Shown here one piece after another: positions 1 to 6,537 of a stretch of 12,771 bases of DNA. The notes under the pieces are model-generated. The model ran no database searches and was not told where the DNA came from. It was given only the letters and a program-made list of their open reading frames with translations. The translations under genes were made by a program, and so were the position numbers. The DNA lies in NCBI GenBank assembly GCA_020718125.1, contig DYDC01000049.1, positions 1 through 12,771 on the forward strand, given 5' to 3'. The stretch comes from Methylacidiphilum sp. Its GTDB lineage: Bacteria; Verrucomicrobiota; Verrucomicrobiia; CAIQCK01. The first letter of the stretch is position 1. Each line of letters begins with the position of its first letter.

Positions 1-1
1 G

Positions 2-70
2 GCCGTGCGGGACGCCCGGCCCACTCTGATGCCAGACGCGGAACTCGCGGAGGCACTGCTCGTAGCCTGA
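2..70 (+). CDS. 3' end of an unidentified coding frame (partial)
   Basis: An open frame enters from the left edge and stops at a TGA at 68-70. Its last residues read RDARPTLMPDAELAEALLVA. The charged and hydrophobic residues alternate as in a normal helical C-terminus, and G or C is common at third codon positions. I do not recognise a family from 22 residues. The frame ends 26 bases before the dispersed repeat at 97-169. It could equally be a chance open frame in GC-rich DNA. Confidence 0.25.
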   Translation, partial: AVRDARPTLMPDAELAEALLVA

Positions 71-96
71 CGGGGCTTGTCCCTTGTTGCCAGCCC

Positions 97-169
97 ACCC
101 GGCGTTGAAACGCCGGGCTATTCTCGACCGTCCCTTTCGGGACTTGGCGCGGGTGTCAAGTTGCGCCCC
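97..169 (+). repeat. Three-hairpin dispersed repeat, left copy
   Basis: This 73-bp element recurs in inverted orientation at 12699-12771 with 71 of 73 bases identical. The differences are at 101 (G here, A in the other copy) and 152 (G here, T in the other copy). It folds into three successive hairpins: a 9-bp stem at 98-106/109-117, a 5-bp stem with a TTTC loop at 130-134/139-143, and a 5-bp stem at 146-150/163-167. No long open frame is confined to it. Its right boundary coincides with the point where a cytochrome c peroxidase-like reading frame becomes recognisable (170). It resembles the REP-like palindromic families of RAYT-bearing genomes, but I cannot name the family. Confidence 0.85.
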
Positions 170-232
170 GTGGAGAAGATCGTGAAGTTCCTGCGCACGC
201 TGACGGGCGAGCTGGACGGGAAACCCCTTTAG
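170..232 (+). pseudogene. C-terminal fragment resembling cytochrome c peroxidase (MauG/CcpA family)
   Basis: Reading from 170 the frame gives VEKIVKFLRTLTGELDGKPL and then TAG at 230-232. This matches the usual end of di-haem cytochrome c peroxidases, where a helix of the type 'IVAFLKTLTGE' is followed by a short tail close to the stop codon. Nothing of the haem-binding CxxCH region is present upstream; the dispersed repeat begins immediately at 169. I read it as a gene tail cut off from its body by the repeat. The body may have been deleted or moved. The match is by recognition of a short motif only, so a chance resemblance is possible. Confidence 0.5.
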
Positions 233-456
233 TCACAGCGCCAGTCCAACCGCGATGCGCCGCGCTTCTTGTTGAAGCGGGAGTCGGGACATGACGACGG
301 CGCGCGCACCTTCATCGGCAACAGCCACTGATTGCCGGGACGCGCGCCGGGGCGGGGCGGCTGGCGCTGTTCTGGGCGCCGGCGCTCGAACGCGGCTTTT
401 CGCCGTTCTGGAAGTAGCGCTGAAGTGGAATGGTCCTGGCTTGGCCAGAAAAGGGT
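233..456. other. Intergenic stretch with no supported gene
   Basis: Several short open frames cross this stretch on both strands, but none shows a recognisable family or ribosome-binding site. One plus-strand frame ending at a TAG at 415-417 (last residues LALFWAPALERGFSPFWK) has protein-like composition and may be a decayed gene end. I could not assign it. The DAHP synthase leader promoter begins just downstream at 457. Confidence 0.4.
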
Positions 457-484
457 TTGACACGCCGAAAACCCGCCTTACATT
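457..484 (+). promoter_or_regulatory. Candidate sigma-70-type promoter of the DAHP synthase leader
   Basis: A perfect -35 hexamer TTGACA (457-462) is followed after 16 bp by TACATT (479-484; 4 of 6 matches to TATAAT). Transcription would start near 490-493, only a few bases before the leader peptide ATG at 495. It is placed exactly where a promoter is needed for the attenuator downstream. The call is by consensus only. Confidence 0.5.
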
Positions 485-494
485 TGCCACCAAC

Positions 495-578
495 ATGAAG
501 TTCACCCGATACGCGTTTCAGTTTGCCGCGGCCAGCTATTACTTCAGCCGGCCGGGCCTGGAGCGTCTGTCGGGGTAG
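495..578 (+). CDS. Phe/Tyr-rich leader peptide of the DAHP synthase gene
   Basis: This is a 27-codon frame (ATG 495-497, TAG 576-578) starting MKFTRYAFQFAAASYYF. Seven of its first 17 residues are Phe or Tyr: F3, Y6, F8, F10, Y15, Y16, F17. That density is typical of attenuation leader peptides such as the E. coli PheA leader. It ends 19 bases before a strong intrinsic terminator that precedes the DAHP synthase gene, so translation would sense charged tRNA-Phe and tRNA-Tyr. The Tyr-Tyr-Phe codons (537-545) fall in the loop of a hairpin at 525-557. The initiation region has no clear Shine-Dalgarno and may be nearly leaderless. A longer in-frame start at 291 exists, but it lies upstream of the promoter and has ordinary composition. 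The role is inferred; no experiment is implied. Confidence 0.65.
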   Translation: MKFTRYAFQFAAASYYFSRPGLERLSG

Positions 579-628
579 GCAACACAAACACCGACAACCG
601 CAGGCCCGCGAGGGCTTGCGGTTTTTTT
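525..628 (+). promoter_or_regulatory. Attenuator: mutually exclusive 1:2, antiterminator and terminator hairpins
   Basis: Three alternative structures can be drawn. (a) Hairpin 1:2 pairs 525-533 with 550-557 (8 bp, G528 bulged) plus GC 535-536 with 547-548. This leaves a 10-nt loop at 537-546 containing the Tyr-Tyr-Phe codons. (b) The antiterminator pairs CGGGCCTG (553-560) with CAGGCCCG (601-608), extended by TGTCGG (568-573) with CCGACA (591-596). (c) The terminator pairs 598-607 with 612-621. Structures a and b share 553-557; b and c share 601-607. A ribosome stalled on Phe/Tyr codons would open a and allow b. A ribosome reaching the stop codon would cover part of b and leave c. This is the classic ribosome-mediated attenuation layout. 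Confidence 0.6.
598..628 (+). terminator. Intrinsic terminator in the DAHP synthase leader
   Basis: A 10-bp stem (598-607 with 612-621, one G-T pair) closes a GCGA tetraloop of the GNRA type and is followed at once by seven T residues (622-628). It lies 33 bases before the ATG of the DAHP synthase gene and in the same orientation. It therefore acts on the leader transcript and not on a separate upstream gene. Confidence 0.85.
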
Positions 629-661
629 GTGCCGCCAGCCCGCCGCGAGCGAAAGGAACCC

Positions 662-1681
662 ATGATTATCGGCCTGAAACCGAGATCGTCTGAGGAACAA
701 GTCCAGGAAGTGGCCCATACCGTGAGGAAGTTCGGGTATGAGCCTCGCATCATCCGTGGCGTCGAGCTGACCGTCATCGCGGCGGTGGGCGACGAGCGCC
801 GGCATCACACGCTGGAGACGCTGACGGTATTCCCGCAGGTGGACCACGTCACCGCGGTCCAAAAGCGTTACAAGCTCGTCAGCCGCGATTTTCACAAGAC
901 TGACTCAACCGTGCATGTCGGCGGCGTGGCGGTCGGGCCGGGCCATTTCCATGTCATCGCCGGGCCGTGCTCGGTGGAGAGCGAGCGGCAGACGCTGGAG
1001 GTGGCTCGCGCCGTGCAGGCGGCGGGCGCGACGCTGTTGCGCGGCGGGGCGTTCAAGCCGCGCACGTCACCCTACGACTTCAGCGGGCTGGGCAGGGACG
1101 GCCTGCGCATTCTCAGGCAGGCGCGGCGGGAAACCGGCGTGCCGATCGTGACGGAGGTCATGTCGCCGGAGGACGTCGAGACGGTCGCGGACTATGCCGA
1201 TATGTTGCAGATCGGCACGCGCAACGCGCAAAACTTCGCGTTGCTTCACGCCGCGGGGCAGTCGCGCAAGCCGGTGTTCCTCAAGCGCGGCATGTCCGCG
1301 ACGGTTGAGGAGTGGCTCAACGCGGCCGAGCACATCGCCGCGCAGGGCAACTCGCGGATCATTCTCTGCGAGCGCGGCATCCGGACCTTCGAGACCTCCA
1401 CGCGGTTCACGCTCGACCTCAACGCCGTCGCCGTCGCCAAGAAGGAGACGCATCTGCCCGTGTTCGTGGACCCGAGCCACGGGGTCGGCCGGGCCGACTT
1501 GATCGTGCCGCTGGCCCGCGCCGCGGTGGCGGTGGGCGCGGACGGGTTGATGGTCGAGGTGCATCCCGACCCGAAGAAGGCGCTCAGCGACGGCTCACAG
1601 CAAGTGACGCCGGACCGGTTCTCGGAGTTGATGGTGGCGCTGCGGCCGTTCGTGGAACTGATGGGCAGGGAGATGGGATGA
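662..1681 (+). CDS. aroF: 3-deoxy-7-phosphoheptulonate (DAHP) synthase, type I-beta
   Basis: The enzyme condenses phosphoenolpyruvate and erythrose 4-phosphate into DAHP, the committed first step of the shikimate pathway in the cytoplasm. The 339-residue protein has an N-terminal ferredoxin-like regulatory domain (about 1-68), as in the Thermotoga enzyme that is inhibited by Phe and Tyr, and then the TIM-barrel catalytic domain. Visible motifs are AGPCSVES (100-107), the KPRTSP loop (132-137), LKRG (207-210), CERGIRTFET (236-245), the metal/substrate motif DPSHGVGR (270-277) and EVHPDP (299-304). The ATG at 662 is preferred over a GTG at 629 because AAAGGA lies at 652-657 and 629 abuts the terminator T-run. 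The gene stands alone downstream of the Phe/Tyr attenuator. The family is often annotated aroF, aroG or aroA; the symbol is nominal. Confidence 0.93.
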   Translation: MIIGLKPRSSEEQVQEVAHTVRKFGYEPRIIRGVELTVIAAVGDERRHHTLETLTVFPQVDHVTAVQKRYKLVSRDFHKTDSTVHVGGVAVGPGHFHVIAGPCSVESERQTLEVARAVQAAGATLLRGGAFKPRTSPYDFSGLGRDGLRILRQARRETGVPIVTEVMSPEDVETVADYADMLQIGTRNAQNFALLHAAGQSRKPVFLKRGMSATVEEWLNAAEHIAAQGNSRIILCERGIRTFETSTRFTLDLNAVAVAKKETHLPVFVDPSHGVGRADLIVPLARAAVAVGADGLMVEVHPDPKKALSDGSQQVTPDRFSELMVALRPFVELMGREMG

Positions 1682-1691
1682 GAGTTTGGCA

Positions 1692-1709
1692 GAGCATGGC
1701 GCCACGCTC
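1692..1709. other. Imperfect dyad between convergent genes
   Basis: GAGCATGGCGCCACGCTC lies between the DAHP synthase stop (1681) and the convergent lptF stop (1734). On the minus strand it folds as a 7-bp stem with one G-U pair and a GCGC loop. No T-run follows on either strand, so a terminator role is only suggested by position. Confidence 0.3.
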
Positions 1710-1733
1710 CACGGCTTGCGCTCCACAAACCGC

Positions 1734-2858
1734 TCAGACCGCCCCGACGCGGCTGATGCGCCAGAGCAATACCATGCCGATGATCTGGAAAGCGAGATTG
1801 GGTATCCAGATGAGTATCTCCGGGCAGAGGGCGGGCTGGTTGCTGAGGGCCTTGGCGAGGATGACCATGAAGTAATAGAAGAAAGCCAGCCCCAGCGCGA
1901 AGGCGATGCCGATGGTGGTCTCACGCCGGTGCGCGCGGATGCCGAACGGGATGCCGATCATCGCAAACGCGACGCAGGCAAACGAAACCGCCCAGCGTTC
2001 GTGCGCGTGCACGACGTAGGGCGACGGGTTGATGCCGTGCTGGCGCAACAGGGCGATGGTCGGGACCAGTTCGGTAAACATCATCTGCTCGCTCGTCTTC
2101 TTCACCGGCTGTGCCGCGGCCAGCATTGTGGCCACATCCATCACCAACTCGTAGTTGTCCGCCACAATGCCCGGCCGGACCTTTTGCGGGTTGCCGGGAT
2201 CATCCGGGTCGCGCGCTTCCGACCGCACGGAGCGCAGGAGAATCTTGACCTGCTTCTGGTCTATGTTCGGCTGGAGCCAGCCCTCGACGGCGCGAATGCT
2301 CTGGAGGACGTTGCCGCGCGCATCGAGCTGGTAGATCGTCACGTCGCGGATGTGGTTGCCCTTCACGCGCCGCACGTAGATGAGGTAACCAGGGAACTCA
2401 TCATTGAAGCGCCCCTCCTGCAACTGCGCGGTCGGGTGTTCCAGGCCGAGCCGCACGAGGTTTTGTTTGAAAGCCAGCTTCAGCGGCGGCGATTCCTGCA
2501 AGTTAAATTCCAGGCACACCAGCGACATCAGGAACGCCACCAGCAACACGGGCGCGATCAACTGCCAGAAGCTCATGCCGCACGCCCGCATCGCGCTGAT
2601 CTCGTTGTCGGCGGAAAGCCGCCCGAAGACCAGCAGGCAGGCGGTCATGATGCCCATCGGCAGCGAGAACGTGAGCACGAACGGCAACAGGTAAACCATC
2701 TGGCTCAAGACCGGCCAGGCCGGCACCGACCGCGTTGAGAGCAGGTCCAGCAGCCGTTTGATGGCGTTGCCGGCCAGCAGCACGATGCTGAAGATCAGCA
2801 CCGACAGCACGAACGTCACCACAATCTGCCGCAGGATGTATCGCTGGAGCGTGTTCAC
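1734..2858 (-). CDS. lptF: LptF/LptG-family lipopolysaccharide export permease (YjgP/YjgQ)
   Basis: This inner-membrane subunit belongs to the ABC machine (LptB2FG) that extracts lipopolysaccharide or a similar glycolipid and passes it to the periplasmic bridge. The 374-residue protein has three N-terminal membrane segments (about 13-35, 52-75 and 97-118), a periplasmic domain (about 120-285) and three C-terminal segments (about 289-306, 315-335 and 345-367). The segment GRLSADNEISAMRACGMS (79-96) is the family hallmark. The start is GTG (2856-2858), 4 bases after the stop of the upstream LON-domain gene, so the two are probably co-transcribed. The ribosome-binding site is weak. LptF and LptG are paralogues; the symbol could be lptG, and the partner permease is not in the window. 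Confidence 0.85.
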   Translation of the reverse strand: MNTLQRYILRQIVVTFVLSVLIFSIVLLAGNAIKRLLDLLSTRSVPAWPVLSQMVYLLPFVLTFSLPMGIMTACLLVFGRLSADNEISAMRACGMSFWQLIAPVLLVAFLMSLVCLEFNLQESPPLKLAFKQNLVRLGLEHPTAQLQEGRFNDEFPGYLIYVRRVKGNHIRDVTIYQLDARGNVLQSIRAVEGWLQPNIDQKQVKILLRSVRSEARDPDDPGNPQKVRPGIVADNYELVMDVATMLAAAQPVKKTSEQMMFTELVPTIALLRQHGINPSPYVVHAHERWAVSFACVAFAMIGIPFGIRAHRRETTIGIAFALGLAFFYYFMVILAKALSNQPALCPEILIWIPNLAFQIIGMVLLWRISRVGAV

Positions 2859-2862
2859 CGGT

Positions 2863-3528
2863 TCAATTCGGTCCGAAGTCCTCGCCGGACTGTTCGGTCG
2901 AAGCTTGCCGATGCCCCTTCAATTGCTCAATCTCACTCTGAAACAACCGCACCAGTTTCCGCAGCCTCACCCGCAGGTCCACCGTCTCCAGTATCTCCTG
3001 CTTCTGGCGGAAATCCGGCAGCAACAACAACGCCGAGAAGTCCGCCAGCACCTCCGGGTCATGGACGCTGGTGAGCGCCTTCAGCGAGTCTTCCACCAGC
3101 GACTTCTTTCCCGTCCCGCGCAACTCGACCAGCTCGGAGACCGTCGCCGCCAGCGCATTGGTCTTGGCGCAGCTCGCGTGGCGGGACGGCAGCTCCTCGA
3201 TGGTGGCCACACGGTAGGGCTTGTCTTCGCGAAAGCCGGTGAATCGCACGCGACTGTAGCCCTGCAACAGCACGTTGGAGGTGCCGTCGCCGAGCTTCAC
3301 CGCCGCGCGCACGATCCCCACGCACGCCACGTCGCACGGTTCCGGCTCCGGCTGTCCCGGCTGCGGCTCCTCGCGCATCAGGGCCACCGAAAACATCCGG
3401 TTTGTCTCCAGCGCGTCCTTGAGCATCGCGCGATAACGCGGCGCGAAGACGTGCAGCGGCAGCACCGCCTGCGGGAACAGCACCGCGTTCGGCAGCGACA
3501 TCACCGCGATGGCGTCAGGGAGCTTCAT
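2863..3528 (-). CDS. LON-substrate-binding (LON N-terminal) domain protein
   Basis: The protein of 221 residues matches the stand-alone form of the Lon protease N-terminal domain. It opens with the family pattern MSLPNAVLFPQAVLPLHVF (10-28) and RYRAML (31-36), continues with a beta-rich region with GIVRAAVKLGDGTSNVLLQG (71-90), and ends in a helical part. No AAA+ ATPase and no Ser-Lys protease domain follow, so it is not Lon itself. Such proteins are common and of unknown function; a role in substrate or partner binding is assumed from the fold. The gene is 82 bases downstream of gcvPB and 4 bases upstream of lptF on the same strand. Confidence 0.85.
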   Translation of the reverse strand: MKLPDAIAVMSLPNAVLFPQAVLPLHVFAPRYRAMLKDALETNRMFSVALMREEPQPGQPEPEPCDVACVGIVRAAVKLGDGTSNVLLQGYSRVRFTGFREDKPYRVATIEELPSRHASCAKTNALAATVSELVELRGTGKKSLVEDSLKALTSVHDPEVLADFSALLLLPDFRQKQEILETVDLRVRLRKLVRLFQSEIEQLKGHRQASTEQSGEDFGPN

Positions 3529-3536
3529 CTCGATTC

Positions 3537-3564
3537 ACGATACTGCGCGCGGGGTTCGACGCAA
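3537..3564 (-). promoter_or_regulatory. Weak candidate promoter of the LON-domain/lptF pair
   Basis: On the minus strand TTGCGT (3564-3559) and TATCGT (3542-3537) are 16 bp apart, and the ATG follows 8 bases after the -10. Only TTG of the -35 is conserved. Readthrough from the gcv operon is an equally good explanation for transcription of these genes. Confidence 0.25.
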
Positions 3565-3610
3565 GTCTTGGAAGCCGGCAATCTGTGTGGTGCGGGCTTG
3601 GGTCAGGGCG

Positions 3611-5107
3611 TTACGCATTACGCTTCCCGTAATTCACATCCAGATCCCGCGCCGCCTTCACCTCGTCCACGCGCTTGACAGGCATCGTGAACGGCGCGCG
3701 GCGCAGCATCGCGGCGTCGCGCTCGATCTCCTCCGCAATCTGGCGCATCACCGCAATGAACCGGTCCAGCGTCCGCTGGCTCTCGGTCTCCGTCGGCTCG
3801 ATCATCAACGCCTCCGGCACCGTCAGCGGGAAGTAAACCGTCGGCGCGTGAAACCCGAAATCGAGCAGCCGCTTCGCGATATCGCGCGCGCCGGCGCCCT
3901 GCTTCTTCTGCCGGCGCGCCGAGAGCACCACCTCGTGCATGCACGGCTGCGGGAACGGATCGTCATACAGGTCGCGCAACTTGGCCTTCACGTAGTTCGC
4001 ATTGATGATCGCCCCGCGCGAGACGCGGCGCAGGCCCTCGGCCCCGTGCGCGCGGATGTAAGTATGCGCGCGGACCAGGATGCCGACGTTGCCGTAGAAC
4101 GTCCGCATCCGGCCGATGCTCAACGGCCGGTCGTAATCCAGGGCGAACGCCGGCTCGTGGTGCGCCGGGCGTGGAGCGTTGGCCGCGCCGGCGTTCACGT
4201 GCTTCACGATTCTCGGCGCCGGCAGATACGGCGCCAGCGCGCCCTTCACGCCCACCGGCCCCGCACCCGGCCCGCCGCCGCCGTGAGGCGTGCTGAAGGT
4301 CTTGTGCGGGTTCAGATGCACCACATCGAAGCCCATGTCGCCCGGCCGCGCCAGGCCCAGCAGTGCGTTGAGGTTCGCGCCATCATAATAAAGGAGCGCG
4401 CCCTTCTCATGCGCCAGCCGCGCGATGTCCAGGATGCGTGTCTCGAAAATGCCGTGCGTGCTCGGATTGGTGAGCATCACCGCCGCGACCTGGTCGTCGA
4501 GCGCGGCCCGGAACGCCTCGAAATCCACCTCGCCGTTCGCCGCCGACGGGATCGTCACGACCTCGTAGCCCGCCATGCGCGCCGAGGAGGGGTTGGTGCC
4601 GTGCGCCGAATCGGGCACGATGACTTTCTTTCGCGGGTTGCCGCGCTGCGTGTGGTAGGCGCGGACCAGCAGCAAGCCCGTCAACTCACCATGCGCGCCC
4701 GCCGCCGGCTGGAGCGTGAACGCGTCCATGCCAGTGATGGCGCAAAGCATCTGTTCCAGTTCCGCCAGCAACTGCAACATGCCCTGGGTCGTGGACGCCG
4801 GCTGGTAGGGGTGGAGGTTCGCAAACCCGGCCAGCGACGCCATCTGGTCGTTGACCTTGGGGTTGTATTTCATCGTGCAGGAGCCGAGCGGATAGAAATG
4901 CGTGTCCACGCTGAAGTTGAGCTGGCTCAGCCGCGTGTAGTGCCGCACCACGTCCACCTCCGACACCTCCGGCAGGTCGGCGCCCCGCTCGCGCAACAAC
5001 TCCTGCGGCACCATCTCCACCAGCTTCTTCTTCGGCCCGTCATACACCGGCAGCGCGTAGCCGCGGTGGCCCGGCACGGATCGCTCGAAAATCAGAAGGT
5101 CTTTCAT
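3611..5107 (-). CDS. gcvPB: Glycine dehydrogenase (decarboxylating) subunit 2, P-protein beta part
   Basis: This is the half of the two-subunit P protein that carries pyridoxal phosphate. With GcvPA it decarboxylates glycine and passes the aminomethyl group to lipoyl-GcvH. The 498-residue protein shows GSCTMKYNPK (75-84), DSAHGTNP (166-173) and the PLP-lysine region NPHKTFSTPHGGGGPG (266-281), with K269 as the expected Schiff-base lysine. The ATG at 5107 overlaps the gcvPA stop by 4 bases (ATGA), which implies translational coupling. The open frame continues 81 codons further upstream, but that part is antisense-like and Arg-rich, and lies inside gcvPA. It is the last gene of the gcv operon. 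Confidence 0.95.
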   Translation of the reverse strand: MKDLLIFERSVPGHRGYALPVYDGPKKKLVEMVPQELLRERGADLPEVSEVDVVRHYTRLSQLNFSVDTHFYPLGSCTMKYNPKVNDQMASLAGFANLHPYQPASTTQGMLQLLAELEQMLCAITGMDAFTLQPAAGAHGELTGLLLVRAYHTQRGNPRKKVIVPDSAHGTNPSSARMAGYEVVTIPSAANGEVDFEAFRAALDDQVAAVMLTNPSTHGIFETRILDIARLAHEKGALLYYDGANLNALLGLARPGDMGFDVVHLNPHKTFSTPHGGGGPGAGPVGVKGALAPYLPAPRIVKHVNAGAANAPRPAHHEPAFALDYDRPLSIGRMRTFYGNVGILVRAHTYIRAHGAEGLRRVSRGAIINANYVKAKLRDLYDDPFPQPCMHEVVLSARRQKKQGAGARDIAKRLLDFGFHAPTVYFPLTVPEALMIEPTETESQRTLDRFIAVMRQIAEEIERDAAMLRRAPFTMPVKRVDEVKAARDLDVNYGKRNA

Positions 5108-6477
5108 CGGTGCGAAATCGGCAGTTCGTGATGCTCGGTGGCGCGGCGCAGCGCGTCGGCCAGCCGCTCGATGTCGCTGGAGAGCTTGACCTCCGTCACG
5201 CACACCAACAGCTCGCGTTCCATCTGCGGGAAGAACCGGCTCAACGGCACGCCGGCGAGGATGCCCTCGCGTTCGAGACGGCTGCAGACCGTCCGCGCCG
5301 GGACGGGACAGGTCACGACAAACTCGTTGAAGAACGGCGTGCGCGGCCATTTCAGCGCGAAGCCCGGCAGCGCGGTGATCGCGTCGGCGGCTTGGTGGCT
5401 GCGGAGCAGGTTCAGTTCCGCCAACTCGCGCATCCCCGCTTTGCCGAGCACGGCCATGAAGATGGACGCCCGCAGCGCCATCAGCGACTGGTTGGTGCAG
5501 ATGTTCGAGGTGGCCTTCTCGCGGCGGATATGCTGTTCGCGCGCCTGCAATGTCAGGCAGAACGCCCGCCCGCCATCCGCGTCCACGCTGCGGCCGACGA
5601 TGCGGCCGGAAATTTTGTGCACCAGCCGCTGGCTGCTGGTGAGAAACCCGACGTAAGGCCCGCCAAAGCTGAGCGGGATGCCGAGCGGCTGGCCCTCACC
5701 GAGCGCCAGGTCGGCGCCGTATTCGCCCGGCGGCTTGAGCGCACCGAGCGAGATCGGGTTCACGCACGCGACGAACCACGCGCCGCTCGGCTCGATCAGC
5801 TCGCCGGCGCGCTGCATCGGCTCGATGCAGCCGAAGAAGTTCGGCGACTGGAGAATCACCGCCGCGGTCACGTCATCCACCTTTGCGGCGAGCGCGTCGA
5901 GGTCGGTCACGCCATCCACCGTCGGCAGCTCGACGATCTGCACGCCGAGGCCGGCGAGGCAGGTCCGCAGAATCTGCCGATACTCCGGATGCACCGCGCT
6001 GGAGACCAGCAGCTTGCGCCGGCGTGGCTGCGCGCCGAGCGCCAGGAACGCGCTCTCGCCCACCGCCGAGCCGCCGTCGTAAAGCGAGGCGTTGGAGACA
6101 TCCATCCCCGTCAGGCGGCAGATCATCGTCTGGTATTCGTAAAGCACCTGCAACGTGCCCTGGCTCGCCTCCGCCTGATACGGCGTGTAGGCGGTGTAGA
6201 ACTCGCCGCGGCTGGCGAGGTGGTCAATCACACTCGGCACGAAATGTTCATAGGCGCCCGCGCCGATGAACGAGAGGAGTTGGTCCAGCGAGCGGTTCCG
6301 CGCGGCGAGCGACTTCAGTTCGCGCTGAAGCTCCGGCTCGGAGAGCGCCGGCGGCAGTTCGAATTGGGACTGCCGTAGCGCTGGCGGGATTTCCGCGATA
6401 AGCGCATCGAAGTCGCGCGCTCCTATTTCGCGCAACATCGCGTCAAAGTCGGCGTCGGTGTTCGGGATGTAGTCCAT
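5104..6477 (-). CDS. gcvPA: Glycine dehydrogenase (decarboxylating) subunit 1, P-protein alpha part
   Basis: This is the partner of GcvPB in the split glycine decarboxylase. The length of 457 residues is normal for the family. It begins with the typical MDYIPNTDADFDAMLREIG. It carries the conserved segments FYTAYTPYQAEASQGTLQ (93-110) and NASLYDGGSA (129-138), a PLSFGGPYVGFL stretch, and the C-terminal EQHIRREKATSNICTNQ motif at about 330-350. The ATG at 6477 has no Shine-Dalgarno. Instead, a terminator-like hairpin ends 12 bases upstream, so its expression is probably set by readthrough from gcvH. It overlaps gcvPB by 4 bases. Confidence 0.95.
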   Translation of the reverse strand: MDYIPNTDADFDAMLREIGARDFDALIAEIPPALRQSQFELPPALSEPELQRELKSLAARNRSLDQLLSFIGAGAYEHFVPSVIDHLASRGEFYTAYTPYQAEASQGTLQVLYEYQTMICRLTGMDVSNASLYDGGSAVGESAFLALGAQPRRRKLLVSSAVHPEYRQILRTCLAGLGVQIVELPTVDGVTDLDALAAKVDDVTAAVILQSPNFFGCIEPMQRAGELIEPSGAWFVACVNPISLGALKPPGEYGADLALGEGQPLGIPLSFGGPYVGFLTSSQRLVHKISGRIVGRSVDADGGRAFCLTLQAREQHIRREKATSNICTNQSLMALRASIFMAVLGKAGMRELAELNLLRSHQAADAITALPGFALKWPRTPFFNEFVVTCPVPARTVCSRLEREGILAGVPLSRFFPQMERELLVCVTEVKLSSDIERLADALRRATEHHELPISHR

Positions 6478-6480
6478 GTC

Positions 6481-6515
6481 AGAAAAGACCGCCCCGACAA
6501 ACGGTCGGGGCGATC
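6481..6515 (-). terminator. Terminator-like hairpin between gcvH and gcvPA
   Basis: A perfect 9-bp stem, CGCCCCGAC (6490-6498) with GTCGGGGCG (6504-6512), has a 5-nt loop. It is extended after one mismatch by 2 bp (6487-6488 with 6514-6515). On the minus strand it is followed by the T-rich GTCTTTTCTGAC and then directly by the gcvPA ATG. It lies inside the operon, so partial termination or blocking of gcvPA initiation is the likely effect. Confidence 0.6.
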
Positions 6516-6537
6516 ACAAAGTCAGGTCCTGGCGATC

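Noticed and set aside
1686..2738. 350-residue plus-strand open frame antisense to lptF
   Set aside because: His/Arg/Asp-rich with no membrane or domain signature; LptF on the minus strand has the family hallmark and six membrane segments.
3509..5131. 540-residue plus-strand open frame antisense to gcvPB
   Set aside because: It is rich in Arg and His with no domain pattern. The opposite strand encodes a clear GcvPB with all motifs; GC-rich third positions create such shadows.
5110..6378. 422-residue plus-strand open frame antisense to gcvPA
   Set aside because: Same shadow effect; GcvPA on the minus strand is unambiguous.
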